Below, piece by piece: positions 34,511-48,643 of a stretch of DNA of 64,000 bases; position 1 is the stretch's first letter, and each line of letters opens with the position of its first letter. Source of the DNA: Parapristionchus giblindavisi (lineage: Eukaryota; Nematoda; Chromadorea; Rhabditida; Diplogasteridae). The stretch spans positions 490,001 through 554,000 of the forward strand of contig CALSFV010000267.1 of NCBI GenBank assembly GCA_943737045.1, read 5' to 3'. The position numbers and the translations under genes are program-made. The notes beneath the pieces were generated by a model. The model had not been told where the DNA came from. It saw nothing but the letters and a program-made list of their open reading frames with translations, and did no database searches.

Positions 34511-37373
34511 TAATTCGGCTGAAGTGGCCGTTGTTCAACATGGGAACGTGCAAAATACTCAGAATTTTTTGCTCTTTCGTTTGGTATATGACACGCTGGG
34601 TGTAGCAGAAAATATTTCATTTCAGGTATTGTTTTGGTCTTATCAGAGTGAAAGCTACTTTTGTACTTTTTGCATTGTGGAATCAACACAGCATTACAGT
34701 TTGACATGAACTGAAGTGTAGATTATTCAGAATTTTTTGCTCATTCACGTGGTATATGCTACGATAAGATTTGATAATATATTAACTTGACACGAATTCT
34801 TTATTGCCAAAAGAGCATAATTCAATTTTGTTAATTCGGCTGAAGTGGCCGTTGTTCAACATGGGAACGTGCAAAATACTCAGAATTTTTTGCTCTTTCG
34901 TTTGGTATATGACACGCTGGGTGTAGCAGAAAATATTTCATTTCAGGTATTGTTTTGGTCTTATCAGAGTGAAAGCTACTTTTGTACTTTTTGCATTGTG
35001 GAATCAACACAGCATTACAGTTTGACATGAACTGAAGTGTAGATTATTCAGAATTTTTTGCTCTTTCACGTGGAATATGCTACGATAAGATTTGATAATA
35101 TATTAACTTGACACGAATTCTTTATTGCCAAAAGAGCATAATTCAATATTGTTAATTCGGCTGAAGTGGCCGTTGTTCAACATGGAAACGTGCAAAATAC
35201 TCAGAATTTTTTGCTCTTTCGTTTGGTATATGACACGCTGGGTGTAGCAGAAAATATTTCATTTCAGGTATTGTTTTGGTCTTATCAGAGTGAAAGCTAC
35301 TTTTGTACTTTTTGCATTGTGGAATCAACACAGCATTACAGTTTGACATGAACTGAAGTGTAGATTATTCAGAATTTTTTGCTCTTTCACGTGGTATATG
35401 CTACGATAAGAGTCGATAATATATTAACTTGACACGAATTCTTTATTGCCAAAAAAGCATAGTTCAATTTGGTTAATTCGGCTGAAGTGGCCGCTGTTCA
35501 ACATGGGAACGTGCAAAATACTCAGAATTTTTTGCTCTTTCGTTTGGTATATGACACGCTGGGTGTAGCAGAAAAAAATTTCATTTCAGGTATTGTTTTG
35601 GTCTTATCAGAGTGAAAGCTACTTTTGTACTTTTTGCATTGTGGAATCAACACAGCATTACAGTTTGACATGAACTGAAGTGTAGATTATTCAGAATTTT
35701 TTGCTCTTTCACGTGGTATATGCTACGATACGATTCTATAATATATTAACTTGACACGAATTCTTTATTGCCAAAAAAGCATAATTCAATTTGGTTAATT
35801 CGGCTGAAGTGGCCGTTGTTCAACATGGGAACGTGCAAAATACTCAGAATTTTTTGCTCTTTCGTTTGGTATATGACACGCTGGGTGTAGCATAAAAAAT
35901 TTCATTTCAGGTATTGTTTTGGTCTTATCAGAGTGAAAGCTACTTTTGTACTTTTTGCATTGTGGAATCAACACAGCATTACAGTTTGACATGAACTGAA
36001 GTGTAGATTATTCAGAATTTTTTGCTCTTTCACGTATATGCTACGATAAGATTCGATAATATATTAACTTGACACGAATTCTTTATTGCCAAAAAAGCAT
36101 AATTCAATTTGGTTAATTCGGCTGAAGTGGCCGTTGTTCAACATGGTAACGTGCAAAATACTCAGAATTTTTTGCTCTTTCGTTTGGTATATGACACGCT
36201 GGGTGTAGCAGAAAATATTTCATTTCAGGTATTGTTTTGGTCTTATCAGAGTGAAAGCTACTTTTGTACTTTTTGCATTGTGGAATCAACACAGCATTAC
36301 AGTTTGACATGAACTGAAGTGTAGATTATTCAGAATTTTTTGCTCTTTCACGTGGTATATGCTACGATAAGATTTGATAATATATTAACTTGACACGAAT
36401 TCTTTATTGCCAAAAGAGCATAATTCAATTTTGTTAATTCGGCTGAAGTGGCCGTTGTTCAACATGGGAACGTGCAAAATACTCAGAATTTTTTGCTCTT
36501 TCGTTTGGTATATGACACGCTGGGTGTAGCAGAAAATATTTCATTTCAGGTATTGTTTTGGTCTTATCAGAGTGAAAGCTACTTTTGTACTTTTTGCATT
36601 GTGGAATCAACACAGCATTACAGTTTGACATGAACTGAAGTGTAGATTATTCAGAATTTTTTGCTCTTTCACGTATATGCTACGATAAGATTCGATAATA
36701 TATTAACTTGACACGAATTCTTTATTGCCAAAAAAGCATAATTCAATTTGGTTAATTCGGCTGAAGTGGCCGTTGTTCAACATGGTAACGTGCAAAATAC
36801 TCAGAATTTTTTGCTCTTTCGTTTGGTATATGACACGCTGGGTGTAGCAGAAAATATTTCATTTCAGGTATTGTTTTGGTCTTATCAGAGTGAAAGCTAC
36901 TTTTGTACTTTTTGCATTGTGGAATCAACACAGCATTACAGTTTGACATGAACTGAAGTGTAGATTATTCAGAATTTTTTGCTCTTTCACGTGGTATATG
37001 CTACGATAAGATTTGATAATATATTAACTTGACACGAATTCTTTATTGCCAAAAGAGCATAATTCAATTTTGTTAATTCGGCTGAAGTGGCCGTTGTTCA
37101 ACATGGGAACGTGCAAAATACTCAGAATTTTTTGCTCTTTCGTTTGGTATATGACACGCTGGGTGTAGCAGAAAATATTTCATTTCAGGTATTGTTTTGG
37201 TCTTATCAGAGTGAAAGCTACTTTTGTACTTTTTGCATTGTGGAATCAACACAGCATTACAGTTTGACATGAACTGAAGTGTAGATTATTCAGAATTTTT
37301 TGCTCTTTCACGTGGTATATGCTACGATAAGAGTCGATAATATATTAACTTGACACGAATACTTTATTGCCAA
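34511..37373. repeat. Mixed block with 639-bp period and 3-bp deletion monomers
   Basis: Units carrying AAGATTTGATAA / AAAAGAGCAT alternate with CATGGTAACG units. Two 318-bp units have CACGTATATG (36031-36040 and 36670-36679) in place of CACGTGGTATATG. The copies are 639 bp apart, which marks a local two-unit amplification. The unit at 35796 also has GCATAAAAAATTTC, intermediate between canonical and class B. Confidence 0.8.
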
Positions 37374-40300
37374 AAAAGCATAATTCAATTTGGTTAATTC
37401 GGCTGAAGTGGCCGCTGTTCAACATGGGAACGTGCAAAATACTCAGAATTTTTTGCTCTTTCGTTTGGTATATGACACGCTGGGTGTAGCAGAAAAAAAT
37501 TTCATTTCAGGTATTGTTTTGGTCTTATCAGAGTGAAAGCTACTTTTGTACTTTTTGCATTCTGGAATCAACACAGCATTACAGTTTGACATGAACTGAA
37601 GTGTAGATTATTCAGAATTTTTTGCTCTTTCACGTGGTATATGCTACGATACGATTCGATAATATATTAACTTGACACGAATTCTTTATTGCCAAAGAAG
37701 CATAATTCAATTTGGTTAATTCGGCTGAAGTGGCCGTTGTTCAACATGGTAACGTGCAAAATACTCAGAATTTTTTTGCTCTTTCGTTTGGTATATGACA
37801 CGCTGGGTGTAGCAGAAAATATTTCATTTCAGGTATTGTTTTGGTCTTATCAGAGTGAAAGCTACTTTTGTACTTTTTGCATTGTGGAATCAACACAGCA
37901 TTACAGTTTGACATGAACTGAAGTGTAGATTATTCAGAATTTTTTGCTCTTTCACGTGGTATATGCTACGATAAGATTTGATAATATATTAACTTGACAC
38001 GAATTCTTTATTGCCAAAAGAGCATAATTCAATTTTGTTAATTCGGCTGAAGTGGCCGTTGTTCAACATGGGAACGTGCAAAATACTCAGAATTTTTTGC
38101 TCTTTCGTTTGGTATATGACACGCTGGGTGTAGCAGAAAATATTTCATTTCAGGTATTGTTTTGGTCTTATCAGAGTGAAAGCTACTTTTGTACTTTTTG
38201 CATTGTGGAATCAACACAGCATTACAGTTTGACATGAACTGAAGTGTAGATTATTCAGAATTTTTTGCTCTTTCACGTGGTATATGCTACGATAAGAGTC
38301 GATAATATATTAACTTGACACGAATACTTTATTGCCAAAAAAGCATAATTCAATTTGGTTAATTCGGCTGAAGTGGCCGCTGTTCAACATGGGAACGTGC
38401 AAAATACTCAGAATTTTTTGCTCTTTCGTTTGGTATATGACACGCTGGGTGTAGCAGAAAAAAATTTCATTTCAGGTATTGTTTTGGTCTTATCAGAGTG
38501 AAAGCTACTTTTGTACTTTTTGCATTGTGGAATCAACACAGCATTACAGTTTGACATGAACTGAAGTGTAGATTATTCAGAATTTTTTGCTCTTTCACGT
38601 GGTATATGCTACGATAAGATTTGATAATATATTAACTTGACACGAATTCTTTATTGCCAAAAGAGCATAATTCAATTTTGTTAATTCGGCTGAAGTGGCC
38701 GTTGTTCAACATGGGAACGTGCAAAATACTCAGAATTTTTTGCTCTTTCGTTTGGTATATGACACGCTGGGTGTAGCAGAAAATATTTCATTTCAGGTAT
38801 TGTTTTGGTCTTATCAGAGTGAAAGCTACTTTTGTACTTTTTGCATTGTGGAATCAACACAGCATTACAGTTTGACATGAACTGAAGTGTAGATTATTCA
38901 GAATTTTTTGCTCTTTCACGTGGTATATGCTACGATAAGAGTCGATAATATATTAACTTGACACGAATACTTTATTGCCAAAAAAGCATAATTCAATTTG
39001 GTTAATTCGGCTGAAGTGGCCGCTGTTCAACATGGGAACGTGCAAAATACTCAGATTTTTTTGCTCTTTCGTTTGGTATATGACACGCTGGGTGTAGCAG
39101 AAAAAAATTTCATTTCAGGTATTGTTTTGGTCTTATCAGAGTGAAAGCTACTTTTGTACTTTTTGCATTGTGGAATCAACACAGCATTACAGTTTGACAT
39201 GAACTGAAGTGTAGATTATTCAGAATTTTTTGCTCTTTCACGTGGTATATGCTACGATACGATTCGATAATATATTAACTTGACACGAATTCTTTATTGC
39301 CAAAGAAGCATAATTCAATTTGGTTAATTCGGCTGAAGTGGCCGTTGTTCAACATGGTAACGTGCAAAATACTCAGAATTTTTTGCTCTTTCGTTTGGTA
39401 TATGACACGCTGGGTGTAGCAGAAAATATTTCATTTCAGGTATTGTTTTGGTCTTATCAGAGTGAAAGCTACTTTTGTACTTTTTGCATTGTGGAATCAA
39501 CACAGCATTACAGTTTGACATGAACTGAAGTGTAGATTATTCAGAATTTTTTGCTCTTTCACGTGGTATATGCTACGATAAGATTTGATAATATATTAAC
39601 TTGACACGAATTCTTTATTGCCAAAAGAGCATAATTCAATTTTGTTAATTCGGCTGAAGTGGCCGTTGTTCAACATGGGAACGTGCAAAATACTCAGAAT
39701 TTTTTGCTCTTTCGTTTGGTATATGACACGCTGGGTGTAGCAGAAAATATTTCATTTCAGGTATTGTTTTGGTCTTATCAGAGTGAAAGCTACTTTTGTA
39801 CTTTTTGCATTGTGGAATCAACACAGCATTACAGTTTGACATGAACTGAAGTGTAGATTATTCAGAATTTTTTGCTCTTTCACGTGGTATATGCTACGAT
39901 AAGAGTCGATAATATATTAACTTGACACGATTTCTTTATTGCCAAAAAAGCATAATTCAATTTGGTTAATTCGGCTGAAGTGGCCGCTGTTCAACATGGG
40001 AACGTGCAAAATACTCAGAATTTTTTGCTCTTTCGTTTGGTATATGACACGCTGGGTGTAGCAGAAAAAAATTTCATTTCAGGTATTGTTTTGGTCTTAT
40101 CAGAGTGAAAGCTACTTTTGTACTTTTTGCATTGTGGAATCAACACAGCATTACAGTTTGACATGAACTGAAGTGTAGATTATTCAGAATTTTTTGCTCT
40201 TTCACGTGGTATATGCTACGATACGATTCTATAATATATTAACTTGACACGAATTCTTTATTGCCAAAAAAGCATAATTCAATTTGGTTAATTCGGCTGA

Positions 40301-41575
40301 AGTGGCCGTTGTTCAACATGGGAACGTGCAAAATACTCAGAATTTTTTGCTCTTTCGTTTGGTATATGACACGCTGGGTGTAGCAGAAAAAAATTTCATT
40401 TCAGGTATTGTTTTGGTCTTATCAGAGTGAAAGCTACTTTTGTACTTTTTGCATTGTGGAATCAACACAGCATTACAGTTTGACATGAACTGAAGTGTAG
40501 ATTATTCAGAATTTTTTGCTCTTTCACGTGGTATATGCTACGATAAGATTCGATAATATATTAACTTGACACGAATTCTTTATTGCCAAAAAAGCATAAT
40601 TCAATTTTGTTAATTCGGCTGAAGTGGCCGTTGTTCAACATGGGAACGTGCAAAATACTCAGAATTTTTTGCTCTTTCGTTTGGTATATGACACGCTGGG
40701 TGTAGCAGAAAAAAATTTCATTTCAGGTATTGTTTTGGTCTTATCAGAGTGAAAGCTACTTTTGTACTTTTTGCATTGTGGAATCAACACAGCATTACAG
40801 TTTGACATGAACTGAAGTGTAGATTATTCAGATTTTTTTGCTCTTTCACGTGGTATATGCTACGATAAGATTCGATAATATATTAACTTGACACGAATTC
40901 TTTATTGCCAAAAAAGCATAATTCAATTTTGTTAATTCGGCTGAAGTGGCCGTTGTTCAACATGGGAACGTGCAAAATACTCAGAATTTTTTGCTCTTTC
41001 GTTTGGTATATGACACGCTGGGTGTAGCAGAAAATATTTCATTTCAGGTATTGTTTTGGTCTTATCAGAGTGAAAGCTACTTTTGTACTTTTTGCATTGT
41101 GGAATCAACACAGCATTACAGTTTGACATGAACTGAAGTGTAGATTATTCAGAATTTTTTGCTCTTTCACGTGGTATATGCTACGATAAGATTCGATAAT
41201 ATATTAACTTGACACGAATTCTTTATTGCCAAAAAAGCATAATTCAATTTTGTTAATTCGGCTGAAGTGGCCGTTGTTCAACATGGGAACGTGCAAAATA
41301 CTCAGAATTTTTTGCTCTTTCGTTTGGTATATGACACGCTGGGTGTAGCAGAAAAAAATTTCATTTCAGGTATTGTTTTGGTCTTATCAGAGTGAAAGCT
41401 ACTTTTGTACTTTTTGCATTGTGGAATCAACACAGCATTACAGTTTGACATGAACTGAAGTGTAGATTATTCAGAATTTTTTGCTCTTTCACGTGGTATA
41501 TGCTACGATAAGATTCGATAATATATTAACTTGACACGAATTCTTTATTGCCAAAAAAGCATAATTCAATTTTGT
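37374..41575. repeat. Mixed block with 965/643-bp periods; class B triplet
   Basis: The GAATTC-destroying base at 37361, 38326 and 38969 and the CCGCTGTTC variant that follows it recur at offsets of 965 and 643, so a three-unit and a two-unit amplification overlap. 39967-40932 is three class B units in a row (966 bp, 3 x 322). The unit near 37716 has one extra T in its first A/T tract. Confidence 0.78.
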
Positions 41576-44500
41576 TAATTCGGCTGAAGTGGCCGTTGTT
41601 CAACATGGGAACGTGCAAAATACTCAGAATTTTTTGCTCTTTCGTTTGGTATATGACACGCTGGGTGTAGCAGAAAATATTTCATTTCAGGTATTGTTTT
41701 GGTCTTATCAGAGTGAAAGCTACTTTTGTACTTTTTGCATTGTGGAATCAACACAGCATTACAGTTTGACATGAACTGAAGTGTAGATTATTCAGAATTT
41801 TTTGCTCTTTCACGTGGTATATGCTACGATAAGATTTGATAATATATTAACTTGACACGAATTCTTTATTGCCAAAAGAGCATAATTCAATTTTGTTAAT
41901 TCGGCTGAAGTGGCCGTTGTTCAACATGGGAACGTGCAAAATACTCAGAATTTTTTGCTCTTTCGTTTGGTATATGACACGCTGGGTGTAGCAGAAAATA
42001 TTTCATTTCAGGTATTGTTTTGGTCTTATCAGAGTGAAAGCTACTTTTGTACTTTTTGCATTGTGGAATCAACACAGCATTACAGTTTGACATGAACTGA
42101 AGTGTAGATTATTCAGAATTTTTTGCTCTTTCACGTGGTATATGCTACGATAAGAGTCGATAATATATTAACTTGACACGAATTCTTTATTGCCAAAAAA
42201 GCATAATTCAATTTGGTTAATTCGGCTGAAGTGGCCGTTGTTCAACATGGGAACGTGCAAAATACTCAGAATTTTTTGCTCTTTCGTTTGGTATATGACA
42301 CGCTGGGTGTAGCAGAAAAAAATTTCATTTCAGGTATTGTTTTGGTCTTATCAGAGTGAAAGCTACTTTTGTACTTTTTGCATTGTGGAATCAACACAGC
42401 ATTACAGTTTGACATGAACTGAAGTGTAGATTATTCAGAATTTTTTGCTCTTTCACGTGGTATATGCTACGATACGATTCGATAATATATTAACTTGACA
42501 CGAATTCTTTATTGCCAAAGAAGCATAATTCAATTTGGTTAATTCGGCTGAAGTGGCCGTTGTTCAACATGGTAACGTGCAAAATACTCAGAATTTTTTG
42601 CTCTTTCGTTTGGTATATGACACGCTGGGTGTAGCAGAAAATATTTCATTTCAGGTATTGTTTTGGTCTTATCAGAGTGAAAGCTACTTTTGTACTTTTT
42701 GCATTGTGGAATCAACACAGCATTACAGTTTGACATGAACTGAAGTGTAGATTATTCAGAATTTTTTGCTCTTTCACGTGGTATATGCTACGATAAGATT
42801 TGATAATATATTAACTTGACACGAATTCTTTATTGCCAAAAGAGCATAATTCAATTTTGTTAATTCGGCTGAAGTGGCCGTTGTTCAACATGGGAACGTG
42901 CAAAATACTCAGAATTTTTTGCTCTTTCGTTTGGTATATGACACGCTGGGTGTAGCAGAAAAAAATTTCATTTCAGGTATTGTTTTGGTCTTATCAGAGT
43001 GAAAGCTACTTTTGTACTTTTTGCATTGTGGAATCAACACAGCATTACAGTTTGACATGAACTGAAGTGTAGATTATTCAGATTTTTTTGCTCTTTCACG
43101 TGGTATATGCTACGATAAGATTCGATAATATATTAACTTGACACGAATTCTTTATTGCCAAAAAAGCATAATTCAATTTTGTTAATTCGGCTGAAGTGGC
43201 CGTTGTTCAACATGGGAACGTGCAAAATACTCAGAATTTTTTGCTCTTTCGTTTGGTATATGACACGCTGGGTGTAGCAGAAAATATTTCATTTCAGGTA
43301 TTGTTTTGGTCTTATCAGAGTGAAAGCTACTTTTGTACTTTTTGCATTGTGGAATCAACACAGCATTACAGTTTGACATGAACTGAAGTGTAGATTATTC
43401 AGAATTTTTTGCTCTTTCACGTGGTATATGCTACGATAAGATTCGATAATATATTAACTTGACACGAATTCTTTATTGCCAAAAAAGCATAATTCAATTT
43501 TGTTAATTCGGCTGAAGTGGCCGTTGTTCAACATGGGAACGTGCAAAATACTCAGAATTTTTTGCTCTTTCGTTTGGTATATGACACGCTGGGTGTAGCA
43601 GAAAAAAATTTCATTTCAGGTATTGTTTTGGTCTTATCAGAGTGAAAGCTACTTTTGTACTTTTTGCATTGTGGAATCAACACAGCATTACAGTTTGACA
43701 TGAACTGAAGTGTAGATTATTCAGAATTTTTTGCTCTTTCACGTGGTATATGCTACGATAAGATTCGATAATATATTAACTTGACACGAATTCTTTATTG
43801 CCAAAAAAGCATAATTCAATTTTGTTAATTCGGCTGAAGTGGCCGTTGTTCAACATGGGAACGTGCAAAATACTCAGAATTTTTTGCTCTTTCGTTTGGT
43901 ATATGACACGCTGGGTGTAGCAGAAAATATTTCATTTCAGGTATTGTTTTGGTCTTATCAGAGTGAAAGCTACTTTTGTACTTTTTGCATTGTGGAATCA
44001 ACACAGCATTACAGTTTGACATGAACTGAAGTGTAGATTATTCAGAATTTTTTGCTCTTTCACGTGGTATATGCTACGATAAGATTTGATAATATATTAA
44101 CTTGACACGAATTCTTTATTGCCAAAAGAGCATAATTCAATTTTGTTAATTCGGCTGAAGTGGCCGTTGTTCAACATGGGAACGTGCAAAATACTCAGAA
44201 TTTTTTGCTCTTTCGTTTGGTATATGACACGCTGGGTGTAGCAGAAAATATTTCATTTCAGGTATTGTTTTGGTCTTATCAGAGTGAAAGCTACTTTTGT
44301 ACTTTTTGCATTGTGGAATCAACACAGCATTACAGTTTGACATGAACTGAAGTGTAGATTATTCAGAATTTTTTGCTCTTTCACGTGGTATATGCTACGA
44401 TAAGAGTCGATAATATATTAACTTGACACGAATTCTTTATTGCCAAAAAAGCATAATTCAATTTGGTTAATTCGGCTGAAGTGGCCGTTGTTCAACATGG

Positions 44501-47359
44501 GAACGTGCAAAATACTCAGAATTTTTTGCTCTTTCGTTTGGTATATGACACGCTGGGTGTAGCAGAAAAAAATTTCATTTCAGGTATTGTTTTGGTCTTA
44601 TCAGAGTGAAAGCTACTTTTGTACTTTTTGCATTGTGGAATCAACACAGCATTACAGTTTGACATGAACTGAAGTGTAGATTATTCAGAATTTTTTGCTC
44701 TTTCACGTGGTATATGCTACGATACGATTCGATAATATATTAACTTGACACGAATTCTTTATTGCCAAAGAAGCATAATTCAATTTGGTTAATTCGGCTG
44801 AAGTGGCCGTTGTTCAACATGGTAACGTGCAAAATACTCAGAATTTTTTGCTCTTTCGTTTGGTATATGACACGCTGGGTGTAGCAGAAAATATTTCATT
44901 TCAGGTATTGTTTTGGTCTTATCAGAGTGAAAGCTACTTTTGTACTTTTTGCATTGTGGAATCAACACAGCATTACAGTTTGACATGAACTGAAGTGTAG
45001 ATTATTCAGAATTTTTTGCTCTTTCACGTGGTATATGCTACGATAAGATTTGATAATATATTAACTTGACACGAATTCTTTATTGCCAAAAGAGCATAAT
45101 TCAATTTTGTTAATTCGGCTGAAGTGGCCGTTGTTCAACATGGGAACGTGCAAAATACTCAGAATTTTTTGCTCTTTCGTTTGGTATATGACACGCTGGG
45201 TGTAGCAGAAAATATTTCATTTCAGGTATTGTTTTGGTCTTATCAGAGTGAAAGCTACTTTTGTACTTTTTGCATTGTGGAATCAACACAGCATTACAGT
45301 TTGACATGAACTGAAGTGTAGATTATTCAGAATTTTTTGCTCTTTCACGTGGTATATGCTACGATAAGATTCGATAATATATTAACTTGACACGAATTCT
45401 TTATTGCCAAAAAAGCATAATTCAATTTTGTTAATTCGGCTGAAGTGGCCGTTGTTCAACATGGGAACGTGCAAAATACTCAGAATTTTTTGCTCTTTCG
45501 TTTGGTATATGACACGCTGGGTGTAGCAGAAAAAAATTTCATTTCAGGTATTGTTTTGGTCTTATCAGAGTGAAAGCTACTTTTGTACTTTTTGCATTGT
45601 GGAATCAACACAGCATTACAGTTTGACATGAACTGAAGTGTAGATTATTCAGAATTTTTTGCTCTTTCACGTGGTATATGCTACGATAAGATTCGATAAT
45701 ATATTAACTTGACACGAATTCTTTATTGCCAAAAAAGCATAATTCAATTTTGTTAATTCGGCTGAAGTGGCCGTTGTTCAACATGGGAACGTGCAAAATA
45801 CTCAGAATTTTTTGCTCTTTCGTTTGGTATATGACACGCTGGGTGTAGCAGAAAATATTTCATTTCAGGTATTGTTTTGGTCTTATCAGAGTGAAAGCTA
45901 CTTTTGTACTTTTTGCATTGTGGAATCAACACAGCATTACAGTTTGACATGAACTGAAGTGTAGATTATTCAGAATTTTTTGCTCTTTCACGTGGTATAT
46001 GCTACGATAAGATTTGATAATATATTAACTTGACACGAATTCTTTATTGCCAAAAGAGCATAATTCAATTTTGTTAATTCGGCTGAAGTGGCCGTTGTTC
46101 AACATGGGAACGTGCAAAATACTCAGAATTTTTTGCTCTTTCGTTTGGTATATGACACGCTGGGTGTAGCAGAAAATATTTCATTTCAGGTATTGTTTTG
46201 GTCTTATCAGAGTGAAAGCTACTTTTGTACTTTTTGCATTGTGGAATCAACACAGCATTACAGTTTGACATGAACTGAAGTGTAGATTATTCAGAATTTT
46301 TTGCTCTTTCACGTGGTATATGCTACGATAAGAGTCGATAATATATTAACTTGACACGAATTCTTTATTGCCAAAAAAGCATAATTCAATTTGGTTAATT
46401 CGGCTGAAGTGGCCGTTGTTCAACATGGGAACGTGCAAAATACTCAGAATTTTTTGCTCTTTCGTTTGGTATATGACACGCTGGGTGTAGCAGAAAAAAA
46501 TTTCATTTCAGGTATTGTTTTGGTCTTATCAGAGTGAAAGCTACTTTTGTACTTTTTGCATTGTGGAATCAACACAGCATTACAGTTTGACATGAACTGA
46601 AGTGTAGATTATTCAGAATTTTTTGCTCTTTCACGTGGTATATGCTACGATACGATTCGATAATATATTAACTTGACACGAATTCTTTATTGCCAAAGAA
46701 GCATAATTCAATTTGGTTAATTCGGCTGAAGTGGCCGTTGTTCAACATGGTAACGTGCAAAATACTCAGAATTTTTTGCTCTTTCGTTTGGTATATGACA
46801 CGCTGGGTGTAGCAGAAAATATTTCATTTCAGGTATTGTTTTGGTCTTATCAGAGTGAAAGCTACTTTTGTACTTTTTGCATTGTGGAATCAACACAGCA
46901 TTACAGTTTGACATGAACTGAAGTGTAGATTATTCAGAATTTTTTGCTCTTTCACGTGGTATATGCTACGATAAGATTTGATAATATATTAACTTGACAC
47001 GAATTCTTTATTGCCAAAAGAGCATAATTCAATTTTGTTAATTCGGCTGAAGTGGCCGTTGTTCAACATGGGAACGTGCAAAATACTCAGAATTTTTTGC
47101 TCTTTCGTTTGGTATATGACACGCTGGGTGTAGCAGAAAATATTTCATTTCAGGTATTGTTTTGGTCTTATCAGAGTGAAAGCTACTTTTGTACTTTTTG
47201 CATTGTGGAATCAACACAGCATTACAGTTTGACATGAACTGAAGTGTAGATTATTCAGAATTTTTTGCTCTTTCACGTGGTATATGCTACGATAAGATTT
47301 GATAATATATTAACTTGACACGAATTCTTTATTGCCAAAAGAGCATAATTCAATTTTGT
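41576..47359. repeat. 2,250-bp higher-order repeat with 1,928-bp derivative
   Basis: 41576-43825 (seven units, three of class B) aligns with 43826-45753, which is 1,928 bp and lacks one class B unit (a loss of 322 bp). It aligns again with the sequence from 45754. The cycle is recognisable from AAGATTTGATAA / AAAAGAGCAT, then AAGAGTCGATAA, then a class B unit with ATACGATTCGATAA and CCAAAGAAGC, then CATGGTAACG. Confidence 0.85.
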
Positions 47360-48643
47360 TAATTCGGCTGAAGTGGCCGTTGTTCAACATGGTAACGTGC
47401 AAAATACTCAGAATTTTTTGCTCTTTCGTTTGGTATATGACACGCTGGGTGTAGCAGAAAATATTTCATTTCAGGTATTGTTTTGGTCTTATCAGAGTGA
47501 AAGCTACTTTTGTACTTTTTGCATTGTGGAATCAACACAGCATTACAGTTTGACATGAACTGAAGTGTAGATTATTCAGAATTTTTTGCTCTTTCACGTG
47601 GTATATGCTACGATAAGATTTGATAATATATTAACTTGACACGAATTCTTTATTGCCAAAAGAGCATAATTCAATTTTGTTAATTCGGCTGAAGTGGCCG
47701 TTGTTCAACATGGGAACGTGCAAAATACTCAGAATTTTTTGCTCTTTCGTTTGGTATATGACACGCTGGGTGTAGCAGAAAATATTTCATTTCAGGTATT
47801 GTTTTGGTCTTATCAGAGTGAAAGCTACTTTTGTACTTTTTGCATTGTGGAATCAACACAGCATTACAGTTTGACATGAACTGAAGTGTAGATTATTCAG
47901 AATTTTTTGCTCTTTCACGTGGTATATGCTACGATAAGATTTGATAATATATTAACTTGACACGAATTCTTTATTGCCAAAAGAGCATAATTCAATTTTG
48001 TTAATTCGGCTGAAGTGGCCGTTGTTCAACATGGGAACGTGCAAAATACTCAGAATTTTTTGCTCTTTCGTTTGGTATATGACACGCTGGGTGTAGCAGA
48101 AAATATTTCATTTCAGGTATTGTTTTGGTCTTATCAGAGTGAAAGCTACTTTTGTACTTTTTGCATTGTGGAATCAACACAGCATTACAGTTTGACATGA
48201 ACTGAAGTGTAGATTATTCAGAATTTTTTGCTCTTTCACGTGGTATATGCTACGATAAGATTTGATAATATATTAACTTGACACGAATTCTTTATTGCCA
48301 AAAGAGCATAATTCAATTTTGTTAATTCGGCTGAAGTGGCCGTTGTTCAACATGGGAACGTGCAAAATACTCAGAATTTTTTGCTCTTTCGTTTGGTATA
48401 TGACACGCTGGGTGTAGCAGAAAATATTTCATTTCAGGTATTGTTTTGGTCTTATCAGAGTGAAAGCTACTTTTGTACTTTTTGCATTGTGGAATCAACA
48501 CAGCATTACAGTTTGACATGAACTGAAGTGTAGATTATTCAGAATTTTTTGCTCTTTCACGTGGTATATGCTACGATAAGAGTCGATAATATATTAACTT
48601 GACACGAATTCTTTATTGCCAAAAAAGCATAATTCAATTTGGT
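47360..48643. repeat. Homogeneous run of one canonical subtype
   Basis: Consecutive 321-bp units carry the same AAGATTTGATAA and CCAAAAGAGC tail and differ mainly by CATGGTAACG in the first. This looks like simple single-unit amplification. The last unit switches to the AAGAGTCGATAA tail that normally precedes class B. Confidence 0.85.
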
